Positions 8,919 through 18,372 of a DNA stretch of 64,000 bases are shown piece after piece (position 1 is the first letter of the stretch; each line of letters starts with the position of its first letter). This DNA comes from Candidatus Gastranaerophilales bacterium (GTDB lineage: Bacteria > Cyanobacteriota > Vampirovibrionia > Gastranaerophilales > Gastranaerophilaceae), in contig CALUPH010000010.1 of assembly GCA_944322615.1 (NCBI GenBank), positions 1-64,000 on the forward strand, in the 5' to 3' direction. The notes under the pieces were generated by a model. The model saw only the letters and a list, made by a program, of their open reading frames with translations, did no database searches and was not told the DNA's origin. Made by a program: the position numbers and the translations under genes.

Positions 8919-9858
8919 TTTTTAATCCTTTATTAAAGAAATCAACTAACTTTCTGACTGCTTGGTTAACAAATTCAGGCTTGTCATATAAATCTACGTG
9001 CGTCGCCCCTTCAACTGTGTAAATTTCTTTTGGTTCTTTTGCTTTTTCGTATCCATCATTTGTAAAGTATAAGGTATCGGCTTTACTTCCAACTATAAAT
9101 AAAATAGGTCTTGGTGATACAGTATCAATATGTGAGAACGCATCCCAAGCTGCTAATTTATCATTGCTTGATACAAGATATTTATTTACTGATGTCGGAA
9201 AAGAACATCTTGATGTTCGATAATATTCATATGCTTCTTTTTGTATTGTTGATGTATTTTCATTAATTTCTTTTTCAGAGTTTGGTACGTATTGCCAGTA
9301 TAATGGTTTATCTCCTTTTGCTTCTTTTGTTCTTGCTTCTGCAACTTCTTTTAAAAGTTTTTGCATAAAATTATCAATATTTACTCCCGGGAAACCATTT
9401 TTTGCACTATCACCAACATCCCAAGTGCTTATTCCGGCTGCTGCTTTTATTCTATATTCTGTTTGAATTGCATTAATTGTATATCCGCCACCTGCACAAA
9501 TTCCCATTGCACCTATTTTATCTTCATTTACAAAAGAAAGTGTTACAAGATAGTCAACCGCGCTCCTGATATCTTCAACTCTTGATGTTGGATCTTCTAA
9601 GTATCTTGGTAAGCCTTCGCTTTCTCCTTGGTGACTTGCATCAAAAGCCAGAGATATAAATCCGTTTTGTGCCAGGTGCCAAGCATATAAAGAAGAACAT
9701 TGTTCTTTAACTCCACCACCGGGATGACAGATTACTATTGCAGGATATTTTTCATTTTCGTTAAAATTTTTAGGTAAAAATAAAAGTCCTGCAATTTTTG
9801 TATCAAATTTATTAAACCAAACTTTTTTACCTTCTTTGTAATGGGTTTCATATAACAT
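8911..9858 (-). CDS. Cytoplasmic dienelactone-hydrolase-like alpha/beta hydrolase
   Basis: 315 residues without a signal peptide. CHPGGGVKEQ is the oxyanion region, GICAGGGY the elbow with a Cys nucleophile, VGSKADTLYF the acid region and GATHVDLYD the catalytic His. It shares order and spacing with the exported paralogue just downstream, and the 8-nt overlap suggests translational coupling. The pair probably arose by tandem duplication, with one copy gaining export. Confidence 0.87.
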   Translation of the reverse strand: MLYETHYKEGKKVWFNKFDTKIAGLLFLPKNFNENEKYPAIVICHPGGGVKEQCSSLYAWHLAQNGFISLAFDASHQGESEGLPRYLEDPTSRVEDIRSAVDYLVTLSFVNEDKIGAMGICAGGGYTINAIQTEYRIKAAAGISTWDVGDSAKNGFPGVNIDNFMQKLLKEVAEARTKEAKGDKPLYWQYVPNSEKEINENTSTIQKEAYEYYRTSRCSFPTSVNKYLVSSNDKLAAWDAFSHIDTVSPRPILFIVGSKADTLYFTNDGYEKAKEPKEIYTVEGATHVDLYDKPEFVNQAVRKLVDFFNKGLKND

Positions 9859-9861
9859 AAG

Positions 9862-10431
9862 CTATACCTCAATTTCTTTTATAATTTTTGCAGGATTACC
9901 ACCTACAATAGTATTTTTCTTTACATCTTTAGTTACAACTGCTCCAGCTCCTATTATTGCACCATCTTCTATTGTGACTCCCGGAAGAATTGTTGAATTT
10001 GCACCAATCCAGACATCATTACCTATTTTTACTTTCTTTGGTATTATTGATGCTCTTAGTTTGGGAGTTTTGTCGTGGTTTAAAGTTGCTATTACTACAT
10101 TGTGCCCGATTAATACATTGTTTCCTATTTCAATTCCGCCTTGATCTTGAAAATGACAGCAAGAATTAATGAAAACATTCTTTCCAATTTTTATATTTTT
10201 CCCGCAATCAGTATAAAAAGGCGGAAACAAACGAAAAGTTTTATCAAGTGGTCTGTTAATTAAGTTAAAAAATAATTCTTGTACTTTTTCCGGAGGATTA
10301 TATTTATTGTTTAATTCATATGAGAGCTTCCTTGCTTCTTCGGCTAAATATGTCATATAGATATGTATATCAGACTTTGCGGTTACTTCTTTCCCGCTGT
10401 TTAAATAAGTTAGAAATTCATTTAAATCCAT
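9862..10431 (-). CDS. Maltose/galactoside O-acetyltransferase-type hexapeptide protein
   Basis: 189 residues; GAGGTAAAT precedes the ATG. The N-terminal helical cap is followed by left-handed beta-helix hexapeptides (IKIGKNVFINSCCHF, IEIGNNVLIGHNVVIAT, VKIGNDVWIGANSTIL, AIIGAGAVVTKDV) and the family end VGGNPAKIIKEI. NHD at the loop carries the catalytic His expected in LacA/Maa enzymes. It uses acetyl-CoA to acetylate a sugar or similar acceptor. It lies 3 nt from the hydrolase gene in the LysR-linked operon. Confidence 0.9.
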   Translation of the reverse strand: MDLNEFLTYLNSGKEVTAKSDIHIYMTYLAEEARKLSYELNNKYNPPEKVQELFFNLINRPLDKTFRLFPPFYTDCGKNIKIGKNVFINSCCHFQDQGGIEIGNNVLIGHNVVIATLNHDKTPKLRASIIPKKVKIGNDVWIGANSTILPGVTIEDGAIIGAGAVVTKDVKKNTIVGGNPAKIIKEIEV

Positions 10432-10439
10432 ATTTACCT

Positions 10440-11681
10440 CTATTTATATTCATTATCTTTTACAGGTTCAAGCCAAGTTGTTTGATTGTTTGGAATGTTT
10501 GTTTCAATTGAAATATGTGCGAAATCACTGTTTGGTGCAGCTCCGTGCCAATGAACTACATTTATTGGAATTTTTACAACATCACCTTGCTTTAGTATTT
10601 GGATTGGTTTCCCTTTTTCTTGATATCTGCCTTCCCCTGCTGTTACCAGAAGTATTTGCCCTCCTGAGTGCTTATGCCAATTAGTTCGACTTCCTTTGTT
10701 GAAAGTTACGTTTCCAATTGATGAATTCCATATTTCATCCTTCTCTACAAGCATATTAAGATGTGTTGTACCTGTAAAAAATTGATTGTAGGGATTTAGT
10801 TCTCCTTTTTTGAATGGTTGATTTAATTCTTCTTTTTCATTATCTTGTAAAAGTTTAAGTGCTTTTATTGCATTTGGAAAACCGGTGTATGGCATACATT
10901 GAATTATGACGGCAACTTGTTTTTCTTTTGAATTTCCTATTTTCAAATTTCCTTTAATATGACTTTTTAAAGTATCTGTATTGCCTGTTGTTGTTAATAT
11001 AGCAAGAACCATTAATTCTCTTGTTTTAATATCAAGTCCTTTTCTTGTGTAAAAATCTCCGAAGCAGACTTCTGTAAGTAAATTACTGACTTCTTTCCCC
11101 ATTTCGTTAGGAACAGAACTAAGTGCTTGTTCTATTTCATCTCCATATATTGGATTTTGTATATTTTTCCCTAATTTGTATCTATTTGCTTCATTTGCCG
11201 TTGTTGCACTTTCAAGGGGTAAATTAATTCCCTTTTCAATAAATACTTGGTTCATAATCTCAATAGCATTAAGAGTTTTGGGAAACCCAATAAATGGTGC
11301 ACATTGATAAATTATTTCTCTTACTTCAAGTGGTGTTGCTCCTGTATTTAAAAGTGCATTTATGTGTGCTTTTAATTGTGGTAGTGTTTGTTGTACTGCA
11401 AGAGATGTTACCGTTACCATTTCTCTTGTTTTATTATCTAAGTTCCCTATTGTGAAAATGTCACCAAAAATATATTTCTGTAAAATACTCATCATTTCAG
11501 GGTCTGAACCGTAATTTGGATTCCAATTTGTTTGAAATAAACTTTCGAAATTATTTTTGCAAACTTCTTCTCTTGTTCTTTCTCTCATAGTTATAGGTTT
11601 CCTTTCTATTGAAAGTGCTTCTTGATAGTTTAGTTGAAATAAAAATAAAAAAATAAATATTGATAAGATTTTTTTAAGCAT
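10440..11681 (-). CDS. Exported CMD-CMD-cupin fusion protein
   Basis: 413 residues with a signal peptide (MLKKILSIFIFLFLFQLNYQ). Two carboxymuconolactone decarboxylase-like domains follow: residues about 50-140 (NLDNKTREMVTVTSLA, LNTGATPLEVREIIYQCAPFIGFP) and about 180-275 (GLDIKTRELMVLAIL, KQVAVIIQCMPYTGFP). A C-terminal cupin has the metal-type motif WHKHSGGQILLV...G.G, then GDVVKIPINVVHWHGA. CMD domains are helical and often redox-active or structural; the first here lacks the AhpD CxxC. It is the first gene of the operon, with GAGGATAA before the ATG. The fusion occurs in other bacteria, often beside hydrolases and flavoproteins. Confidence 0.87.
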   Translation of the reverse strand: MLKKILSIFIFLFLFQLNYQEALSIERKPITMRERTREEVCKNNFESLFQTNWNPNYGSDPEMMSILQKYIFGDIFTIGNLDNKTREMVTVTSLAVQQTLPQLKAHINALLNTGATPLEVREIIYQCAPFIGFPKTLNAIEIMNQVFIEKGINLPLESATTANEANRYKLGKNIQNPIYGDEIEQALSSVPNEMGKEVSNLLTEVCFGDFYTRKGLDIKTRELMVLAILTTTGNTDTLKSHIKGNLKIGNSKEKQVAVIIQCMPYTGFPNAIKALKLLQDNEKEELNQPFKKGELNPYNQFFTGTTHLNMLVEKDEIWNSSIGNVTFNKGSRTNWHKHSGGQILLVTAGEGRYQEKGKPIQILKQGDVVKIPINVVHWHGAAPNSDFAHISIETNIPNNQTTWLEPVKDNEYK

Positions 11682-11727
11682 TCAATTATCCTCATTTTAT
11701 TTTCATTATTTATTCTTTTTTTATAAA

Positions 11728-11740
11728 TAGCAAATGCTTA
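11728..11740. promoter_or_regulatory. Candidate LysR operator (T-N11-A)
   Basis: TAGCAAATGCTTA fits the T-N11-A LysR box and contains the interrupted dyad AGCA-AA-TGCT. It lies between the divergent regulator and the operon it probably controls, about 50-60 bp from either start. Confidence 0.5.
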
Positions 11741-11760
11741 TATTGTATAGTTATATATAC

Positions 11761-11789
11761 TTGACGGGCATATAATAAAAAGTTAAAAT
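11761..11789 (+). promoter_or_regulatory. Leaderless promoter of the LysR gene
   Basis: TTGACG and TAAAAT are 17 bp apart, and the -10 ends 6 nt before the ATG with no Shine-Dalgarno. Transcription would start at or next to the A of ATG. A TATAAT at 11771-11776 is an alternative -10 that would give a short leader. Confidence 0.55.
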
Positions 11790-11795
11790 TAATGT

Positions 11796-12680
11796 ATGGA
11801 AATAAGAGTTTTAAAATATTTTCTTGCTGTAGCACAAGAAGAAAGCATTTCAAAAGCAGCTGAGGTTTTGAATATAACTCAGCCAACATTGTCAAGACAG
11901 TTAATGGATCTTGAAAACGAATTAAAAACAAAGCTGTTGGTTAGAGGTAAAAGAAATAAGAAAGTTACACTTACAGATGATGGAAAACTTCTAAAAGCAA
12001 GAGCACAAGAAATCGTTGAATTGGCAAATAAAACAGAGTCTGAATTTTTATTTGATGAAAAGAATTTGACAGGGGATATATACATTGGCGGCGGCGAAAC
12101 TGAAGCAATGCGTATAATCGCAAGAACAGTTAAAAAATTATACGAAATATATCCGAATATTAAATATCATCTTTATAGCGGAAATGGAGAAGATGTAAGA
12201 GAAAAACTTGATAAGGGACTTTTAGATTTTGGGCTATTTATTGAGCCGATTGATAAAAAAGAGTATGGTTTTATTCAATTGAATGAAAAAGACCGATGGG
12301 GACTTTTAATGCGAAAGGACTCTTTTTTGTCAAGTAAAGAATATATTGAACCACAAGATATGAAAGATATACCAATATTCACATCCAGACAATATTTAGT
12401 AAAAAATTTAATTTCAGGTTGGCTTGGATTCGACTTTGAAAAATTAAATATTATTGGTTCATATAACTTATTGTTTAATGCTTCTATTATGGTGGAAGAA
12501 GGTTTAGGTTATGCTTTATGTATTGATAGATTGATTAATTTAACCGGAAATTCTAAACTTTGTTTTAAACCATTAAAACCATCACTTGAAGCTGGTATTC
12601 TTATTGCCTGGAAGAAAAATCAACCACTTTCAAAATGTGCAAAGTTGTTTTTAAACGAATTGCAAAATATTTTTTTATAA
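11796..12680 (+). CDS. LysR-family transcriptional regulator
   Basis: 294 residues. Residues 1-60 are the winged helix (MEIRVLKYFLAVAQEESISK, AAEVLNITQPTLSRQL), then a linker helix and a two-lobe effector domain from about residue 90 (GDIYIGGGETEAMR, LDFGLFIEP). It is divergent from the hydrolase/CMD-cupin operon with a T-N11-A site between them, the standard layout for a LysR protein that controls the opposite operon. The effector is unknown. Confidence 0.92.
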   Translation: MEIRVLKYFLAVAQEESISKAAEVLNITQPTLSRQLMDLENELKTKLLVRGKRNKKVTLTDDGKLLKARAQEIVELANKTESEFLFDEKNLTGDIYIGGGETEAMRIIARTVKKLYEIYPNIKYHLYSGNGEDVREKLDKGLLDFGLFIEPIDKKEYGFIQLNEKDRWGLLMRKDSFLSSKEYIEPQDMKDIPIFTSRQYLVKNLISGWLGFDFEKLNIIGSYNLLFNASIMVEEGLGYALCIDRLINLTGNSKLCFKPLKPSLEAGILIAWKKNQPLSKCAKLFLNELQNIFL

Positions 12681-12685
12681 ATGTA

Positions 12686-14131
12686 TTATTGATATTTTTC
12701 TTCTACATATTTTGAAATTTCTGTAATATCCCAATATCTATTTTTTAAACTTAGCGGGCAATCAAGTATCTTTAGTTTATTCATTTCCTTATCATAATAT
12801 GTTCCGTAATTTTCATTCCCTGTGTAATCTCTATGTAATGGATCAGGAATTAAAGTAGATTTTATTTTATATTCGTCTGATAAAATAAACCCTCTAAACA
12901 TATAGCATATATTTGTATCATATGTATAACCTTTTTCTTCTTCATCAAAATGAACAATTATTAATCCTTTTGAACTATTTAATTGATTTTTTATTTTATT
13001 TGTATATTCATAACAGAGTATTGAACTTTTTGTTTGCCATATAAACTGAAGCATACCAATTATTAGGCCTACTGTTAATATATTTTTCCAATAGTAATTG
13101 TCTATTTTTATTTCAAAATAATCTATAATCCATAGTCCTATAAAAATGATGGTTGGTACGAAAAGAAATAATATAAATAAATTCGATTCTTTATTGGGAT
13201 CCGCAATAAAATTTGTATTTATATATACTAAAATTAAAGAAAATAATACAAGCGGAATTTCCCATAGTAAATCTTTTTTATTTAGTTCTCTTTTTATGAA
13301 AAATAATAAAATGCAAGTTATAATGCCTATTATAGAGAAAATCATACAAGTTGTTAAAAGCGCTTCTGGAAGCATTTGGATATTATGAATCCATCTTGGA
13401 ATAGAATTTTCAAATGTCATAATTTGATCATTTTGATTGTTTAAAATAGTTTTTGTAAGCGTATAAGTAGCAAAAATAATTGATACTATTCCCATATAAA
13501 GAGATTTCTTATTATTAATTTTATTTTTTTTGAAGCTGAGTAATCCTAGTATAAATAGCAAAGAACCAAGAATTACAATATTTTCTCCAGATTCAAATAG
13601 AAATATTGATAAAAGAAAAATGATAAAAAAGTCAAACTTTTTTAGTTTTTCTTTAGTAAAGTAGTATGAAAAAAATAAAAATAGTAACATTGTAGTAATA
13701 TGATATTCTCTTGTTAAGTGAGATATATATGGAATTTCAAATAAGCAGTAATATAAAAAAGCTAGGACAGTTATATCAAATCTTTTTGTTCTTTTGGCTA
13801 TGTAATAATTGCTTATCAATAATATAAATGGTGTTACAATTAATGAAAAAGAATATAAAATGGAAAGTTGTTTTATTGTTGAAAAAAAAGGAAAAAAGAT
13901 ATAGAAAAAAATTCTATGAAGTTTAAAACTCCAAAATCTTACTACGTTATCATTATAGTTTAATATTATATCAAACGGATTATTATTGTATAAAATCATT
14001 TCTTTAAAAAATTCGCAAGGACCGTCTCCTAATGCAATTCTACAAGATAAAAGCGCAGAAACTAAAAATATTATGAAAGAAATAAAAAATAGTAAAAGTA
14101 GTAATTTTTTACTTTTGAAATAATTTTCCAT
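12686..14131 (-). CDS. Polytopic membrane protein, last gene of the radical SAM operon
   Basis: 481 residues, about ten to twelve hydrophobic spans, with a soluble C-terminal stretch of about 90 residues (DEEEKGYTYDTNICYMFRGF onward). The first periplasmic loop holds charged residues (ALGDGPCEFF), as in GT-C-like glycosyltransferases, but I see no DxD/DxE site I would trust. Its start shares a single base with the stop of the radical SAM gene before it, so the two are translated together. It may move or use what the radical SAM enzymes make, or be an unrelated surface-sugar enzyme. Confidence 0.75.
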   Translation of the reverse strand: MENYFKSKKLLLLLFFISFIIFLVSALLSCRIALGDGPCEFFKEMILYNNNPFDIILNYNDNVVRFWSFKLHRIFFYIFFPFFSTIKQLSILYSFSLIVTPFILLISNYYIAKRTKRFDITVLAFLYYCLFEIPYISHLTREYHITTMLLFLFFSYYFTKEKLKKFDFFIIFLLSIFLFESGENIVILGSLLFILGLLSFKKNKINNKKSLYMGIVSIIFATYTLTKTILNNQNDQIMTFENSIPRWIHNIQMLPEALLTTCMIFSIIGIITCILLFFIKRELNKKDLLWEIPLVLFSLILVYINTNFIADPNKESNLFILFLFVPTIIFIGLWIIDYFEIKIDNYYWKNILTVGLIIGMLQFIWQTKSSILCYEYTNKIKNQLNSSKGLIIVHFDEEEKGYTYDTNICYMFRGFILSDEYKIKSTLIPDPLHRDYTGNENYGTYYDKEMNKLKILDCPLSLKNRYWDITEISKYVEEKYQ

Positions 14132-15141
14132 TATTTAGAAGTACCTTCCTTTTCTTTTCTTATTTTGTAGAACCAATTTTTTGTTTGCGGCTCGAAAGAA
14201 ATTTCAATATGATTATTTCTATTTATATAATTATCAAATATATAATGAACTAAATTTTTTAAATCGTTATTTACATCTTCATTTTTTTCTAGCCAATTAA
14301 AATCAATAGAAAACACAATATTCTTACAATTAATATTCTCGCATTTTTTGATAAAATAATTTATATTGTCTATTGTGTCGTTAATTTGGGGAATAATTAT
14401 ATATTTTATATTAATTGATGCGTTTGGATTATTCTTAGAATCTTTAATATATTTCTCTATGTTTCGCCAAACTTTGTCAAAAGCATTTATTTGTTTTATT
14501 TTTTTGTATAATTCTTTTGTTCCTGCATCTGGAGATATTAGGATTTTAATATTATTTGAATAATTTTTTAATATTTTACCAAGTGGTTTAGAATAATTTA
14601 TACCAGAAGATAGAACTTCAATTTTACAATTGTTGCTAACCGCAAAATTTAATAGCCATTCGAATTCTTTATTTGGATATTCTGTTGGTTCACCACCTGC
14701 TATTTGAAAATTACAATTTTTCTCAATATATCTATTTTCATCTAGTACTTTTAATATTGGTTTTATGTCATAACTTTTTCTCTCGTTAAGTTCTTTTTTC
14801 TTTTTTCCAGAGAGATCACCTTCTAATAATGAACAATAAATGCAATTACAAGAACATTTGGTTCTATTTGCAATTATTATATTATTATATTTAACATTTT
14901 CATCCCATTCTTTCTCAATGATAAAAGGACAATTTTGACAACCTTTTGGTATTATATTATTTTTAAATTGCGAAATATAAAAATTACGAATATTTTTATA
15001 TTCTTCAATATTAAAAATTGCATTATCTTCTTGTTTGTAGAATTTTATAAAATCGTGATTTTTTGCACAACAACAAGCCATAACATCTGACTGTGCAAAA
15101 ACTAAGTGATGCATTAGATTTTCACAACATTTAAATTTCAT
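14131..15141 (-). CDS. Radical SAM protein with N-terminal auxiliary cysteines (operon copy 5)
   Basis: 336 residues. The [4Fe-4S]-SAM motif CX3CX2C is Cys96, Cys100, Cys103 (CSCNCIYC), followed by the SAM-contact IAGGEPTEYP. Before the core, Cys5-6, Cys23-25 and CQNC at 68-71 form a pattern repeated in the six paralogues and suited to an auxiliary cluster. No C-terminal SPASM domain exists. It overlaps both neighbours (1 and 4 nt). The substrate is unknown and no peptide precursor gene is visible. Confidence 0.85.
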   Translation of the reverse strand: MKFKCCENLMHHLVFAQSDVMACCCAKNHDFIKFYKQEDNAIFNIEEYKNIRNFYISQFKNNIIPKGCQNCPFIIEKEWDENVKYNNIIIANRTKCSCNCIYCSLLEGDLSGKKKKELNERKSYDIKPILKVLDENRYIEKNCNFQIAGGEPTEYPNKEFEWLLNFAVSNNCKIEVLSSGINYSKPLGKILKNYSNNIKILISPDAGTKELYKKIKQINAFDKVWRNIEKYIKDSKNNPNASINIKYIIIPQINDTIDNINYFIKKCENINCKNIVFSIDFNWLEKNEDVNNDLKNLVHYIFDNYINRNNHIEISFEPQTKNWFYKIRKEKEGTSK

Positions 15142-16226
15142 AAATTTATTCTTTCTAATAATTTGTTTATTAAAGAATTTTGATTATTTTCTATATTCTT
15201 TTTAATACATTCTTTTATTTTATGTTGGGTTATATCTTTAAAGAAATAATATTCTGAAAGAAAATTATTTCTTTCACTTAGCATTTGACTTGCGTGATCA
15301 AAAATTAAAAAATATAGACCATATTCTTTTGCTTTTTCTTTTGTATATTCAAATAAATCGAATATTGAATCTGGAATTGCATTTCTATGTTTAATATAGT
15401 AAAAAGTTTCAGTATCCAATATTACACTTGAAACACCACTTGCTTTTGTTTTCTCTAGCCATAAATTAATTTCTTCTTTTGTATCATTTACGTTTGGAAT
15501 TATAATAAATTTAGAACGGACACAATATGGAATTTTTTGAATCTTTGCATATTTTTTCATATTATTCCAAACTACTTCATAATAGTTTGTTCGTTTTATT
15601 TTTTTGAACGTTTCTTCTTTTGCCGAATCTACGGAAATTCTAACTTCAACCATTCCGTCTTTTAAAAGTTCTGATAGAGCTGGTATATAATGTGTTGCGG
15701 AAGTAGCAATATTAAAACTGTAGTTATATTTTTTAAATAGCCTTACAATATCTCTAAATTCTGGTAAAAATGCAATATCTCCGCCCCCAAACATTACCAT
15801 TCCTTGTTTTTCTATAAGTTTTAGTTTATGTAAGTTCTCTAATGTTTTATATATTTTGGGAATTTTAGTTTTTCCTGGGTCTTCTTTTACTCCGCAGTAT
15901 ATACAGTTTGTATCGCAATCTTTCCAATGGTTAAAGTTAAAATATGATAATTTTTGATTATCATTTGTCCAATCTAAATCCATTAAATATAAACAACCTC
16001 TACATTCTTGACAAGGTTTATCGGTTTTATTTTGCGATCTTATAATATTTTTTTCTTTAAAATATTTCGCCCAATCAATTGAAATTTCTCTTTCATCATC
16101 TTTATATGTCAAAAAGGGATTTTTGTCAAAACCGCCCCCTTCGTGTGAACAATTACAGCAGAAGGAAACATAATTATGCATAAATGCAATACCCTGTTCT
16201 ATAGCTTCACAACTTTTATATCTCAT
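15138..16226 (-). CDS. Radical SAM protein with N-terminal auxiliary cysteines (operon copy 4)
   Basis: 362 residues. The SAM cluster motif is Cys104, Cys108, Cys111 (CDTNCIYC), with GGGDIAFLP in place of the usual GGE. N-terminal cysteines sit at 6, 23, 24, 26, 72, 75 and 78. VEVRISVDSAKEETFKKIKR is the conserved strand and helix after the core shared by all paralogues. The ATG overlaps the previous stop by 4 nt, and AAGGATAAT precedes it. Confidence 0.85.
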   Translation of the reverse strand: MRYKSCEAIEQGIAFMHNYVSFCCNCSHEGGGFDKNPFLTYKDDEREISIDWAKYFKEKNIIRSQNKTDKPCQECRGCLYLMDLDWTNDNQKLSYFNFNHWKDCDTNCIYCGVKEDPGKTKIPKIYKTLENLHKLKLIEKQGMVMFGGGDIAFLPEFRDIVRLFKKYNYSFNIATSATHYIPALSELLKDGMVEVRISVDSAKEETFKKIKRTNYYEVVWNNMKKYAKIQKIPYCVRSKFIIIPNVNDTKEEINLWLEKTKASGVSSVILDTETFYYIKHRNAIPDSIFDLFEYTKEKAKEYGLYFLIFDHASQMLSERNNFLSEYYFFKDITQHKIKECIKKNIENNQNSLINKLLERINL

Positions 16227-17275
16227 ATTATCCTTTTGATTACCTTTTTTATTTTTTCTATAATGTTTTCTTTTTTTATATTTTCTTTTCTTAAATTTAT
16301 AATATTAGCAGAGATATAACAATTAGGATCGTCAAAGATAGGGTCTGATATTATTTTTATAAATTTTTTATAATATTTATTTTGTGGTAACCATACCGCT
16401 GTTTTATTATAGTTTTTGCTAAATTCACCTTCTTCTTTTCGATATTCAAAAAATTTGAATTCTAAATCTAAAGCTTTTGCTTTCTTTGCAAAAATCTTCA
16501 TTTCTTTAAAATTTAGGTGCGTAATTGTAAAGACAAGTTCTAAGTTTTCAATTTTATTCTGTTTTTTTAATGATGCTAGCCAATTAATATTTTCCCATAG
16601 CCTTTTATAATTTCCTTGTCTTATTAGTTTATTATATGTCTTTTCTGTTCCGGCATGAACGGATATTGTAACTCTAGCTAATTTGTCTAATATTCCAAGT
16701 TCTTTGCAATTTTTTTCATCAAACAAAATGCCATTTGATACAATATCAAATTTGATATTTGGAAATTCTTCTGTTATTCTTTTTGCTAATTTTCTGCCAT
16801 GTGTGCTTGCAAATAATTCGCCTGAAGCTAGCATTTTTACATTTTTTGCATCTTTTAACATTGGTAGAAAATGCGAATCTATTAAGCTATTAAGTTTGTT
16901 AACTTCTTCATTTGTATTCATCCAATTGTGATCTCTACAAAATATACAAAGTAAATTACAGCATCTATCGTGTCCGAAACTAAATGTTTCAGGAAATTTC
17001 AATGCTGTTCCGTCTTCTTTACATATATTTTTTAGTTCTATTTCTGAAATTGCGTGCTTCCCAACACACCGTTCAGTGTTGCAGAATTCATAAGTTTTAT
17101 TTATTATACTTTTTCTGAATTTCTTTGCTTTATCAGAATTCATTATATTTTCAATGTTACTTTCAAAAACGTTACCAAAACTATAAAAATTAGTCCATAC
17201 AGGGCAACAAGGGGTTATATCTCCATTTTCTTTTAGTTCTACTACCTTAAAACCCTGACCACAAATAAAATCCAT
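16223..17275 (-). CDS. Radical SAM protein with SPASM-like domain placed first (operon copy 3)
   Basis: 350 residues. The N-terminus reads like a SPASM domain: ENGDITPCCPVWTNFYSFGN, then SNIENIMNSDKAKKFRKS and CNTERC (Cys5, 23, 24, 65, 70). In classical enzymes this segment follows the radical SAM core; here it precedes it. The core motif is Cys106, Cys110, Cys113 (CNLLCIFC). The second motif is ASGELFAS rather than GGE. It is closely paralogous to the next upstream gene; the two form a subgroup. It is an operon member with 4- and 1-nt overlaps. Confidence 0.85.
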   Translation of the reverse strand: MDFICGQGFKVVELKENGDITPCCPVWTNFYSFGNVFESNIENIMNSDKAKKFRKSIINKTYEFCNTERCVGKHAISEIELKNICKEDGTALKFPETFSFGHDRCCNLLCIFCRDHNWMNTNEEVNKLNSLIDSHFLPMLKDAKNVKMLASGELFASTHGRKLAKRITEEFPNIKFDIVSNGILFDEKNCKELGILDKLARVTISVHAGTEKTYNKLIRQGNYKRLWENINWLASLKKQNKIENLELVFTITHLNFKEMKIFAKKAKALDLEFKFFEYRKEEGEFSKNYNKTAVWLPQNKYYKKFIKIISDPIFDDPNCYISANIINLRKENIKKENIIEKIKKVIKRII

Positions 17276-18372
17276 TATCTAAATATCCTTTTTTTTATTA
17301 TTTTACTTATTAATTTATTTAATATTTTGTTTTCTCTATCTTCTTTTTTTAATCTTAGAAAAATTTCAGGTAGGAAAATATTTTCTGCGTTAAAAATTTT
17401 ATTGTTTATTATTTTACAAAAGTCTTTATAGTTTTCATTATCTTCTTTCCATACAGCCATTTTATCATATTCTTTTGATAAGTCACTTGAACTCCAAGGT
17501 CTGTACTCCCAAAAATATATTCTTATTTTATTTCTATATATTATTGGTTTTTTTGCAAATTTTATCATTTCTTTGTAATTATAATAATTAACTACAAAAA
17601 TTATAGATAATTCATTTATTATTTTTCTTTTCTTTAAATCTATTAAATATTTTAAATTTTTATAAAGTTGTGAATAATTTTTGCTGCCAGTTGAACCTGT
17701 AATTTTATTATATGTTCTATTTGTAGCTGCTGGAATTGAAATTCCTACATTATTTATTCTTTGTTCTATATTTAATTTTTTACAATTTTCTTCATTAAAC
17801 AATATACCATTTGAAGTAATATCAAATTTAATATTCGGATAGTTTTCAATTATTTTATAGATTAGTTTTTTACAATGTGAGCTTGCAAAAACTTCTCCAT
17901 TTGTATTTAGATGAACAATCTTTGCTCCTTTTAGCATTGGTATAAAATGAGAATCAATTAAAGAATTCAATTTTTCTGTTTTATCTGCTGTATTTATGTA
18001 ATCATTTCTACATGTTATACATTTTATATTGCAAGTTTTATCATGTGCGAATCTTACAATATCTATTATTCCATTAGATACACCATCCTCATTACATTTT
18101 TCAAAATATTTGTCTTTTCTTATTGATGTAGCCATACAAATGTCAGGATTGCAGTATTTATATGAACCATCCAATAAACTTTTTCTAAAATCTTTTGCTT
18201 TGTTTGAATTAATAATAGATTCAAAACTTTGTTGATAAATATTTCCAAATTTATAGTGATTATGCCAATCTGGACAACAAGGTAGTATATCCCCTTCTGA
18301 ATTTATCTCAATGTTCGAAAAGCCATCATAACATATATATTCTTTATTTTTAAAATGTTCTTGTTTATTCAT
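17275..18372 (-). CDS. Radical SAM protein with SPASM-like domain placed first (operon copy 2)
   Basis: 365 residues. The SPASM-like start has INSEGDILPCCPDW, KFGN, then INSNKAKDFRKS and CNPDIC (Cys14, 32, 33, 74, 79). The core motif is Cys114, Cys118, Cys121 (CNIKCITC). The GGE position is NTNGEVFASSH, which is degenerate but keeps the Glu. It overlaps the first operon gene by 8 nt and shares one base with the next. Confidence 0.85.
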   Translation of the reverse strand: MNKQEHFKNKEYICYDGFSNIEINSEGDILPCCPDWHNHYKFGNIYQQSFESIINSNKAKDFRKSLLDGSYKYCNPDICMATSIRKDKYFEKCNEDGVSNGIIDIVRFAHDKTCNIKCITCRNDYINTADKTEKLNSLIDSHFIPMLKGAKIVHLNTNGEVFASSHCKKLIYKIIENYPNIKFDITSNGILFNEENCKKLNIEQRINNVGISIPAATNRTYNKITGSTGSKNYSQLYKNLKYLIDLKKRKIINELSIIFVVNYYNYKEMIKFAKKPIIYRNKIRIYFWEYRPWSSSDLSKEYDKMAVWKEDNENYKDFCKIINNKIFNAENIFLPEIFLRLKKEDRENKILNKLISKIIKKRIFR

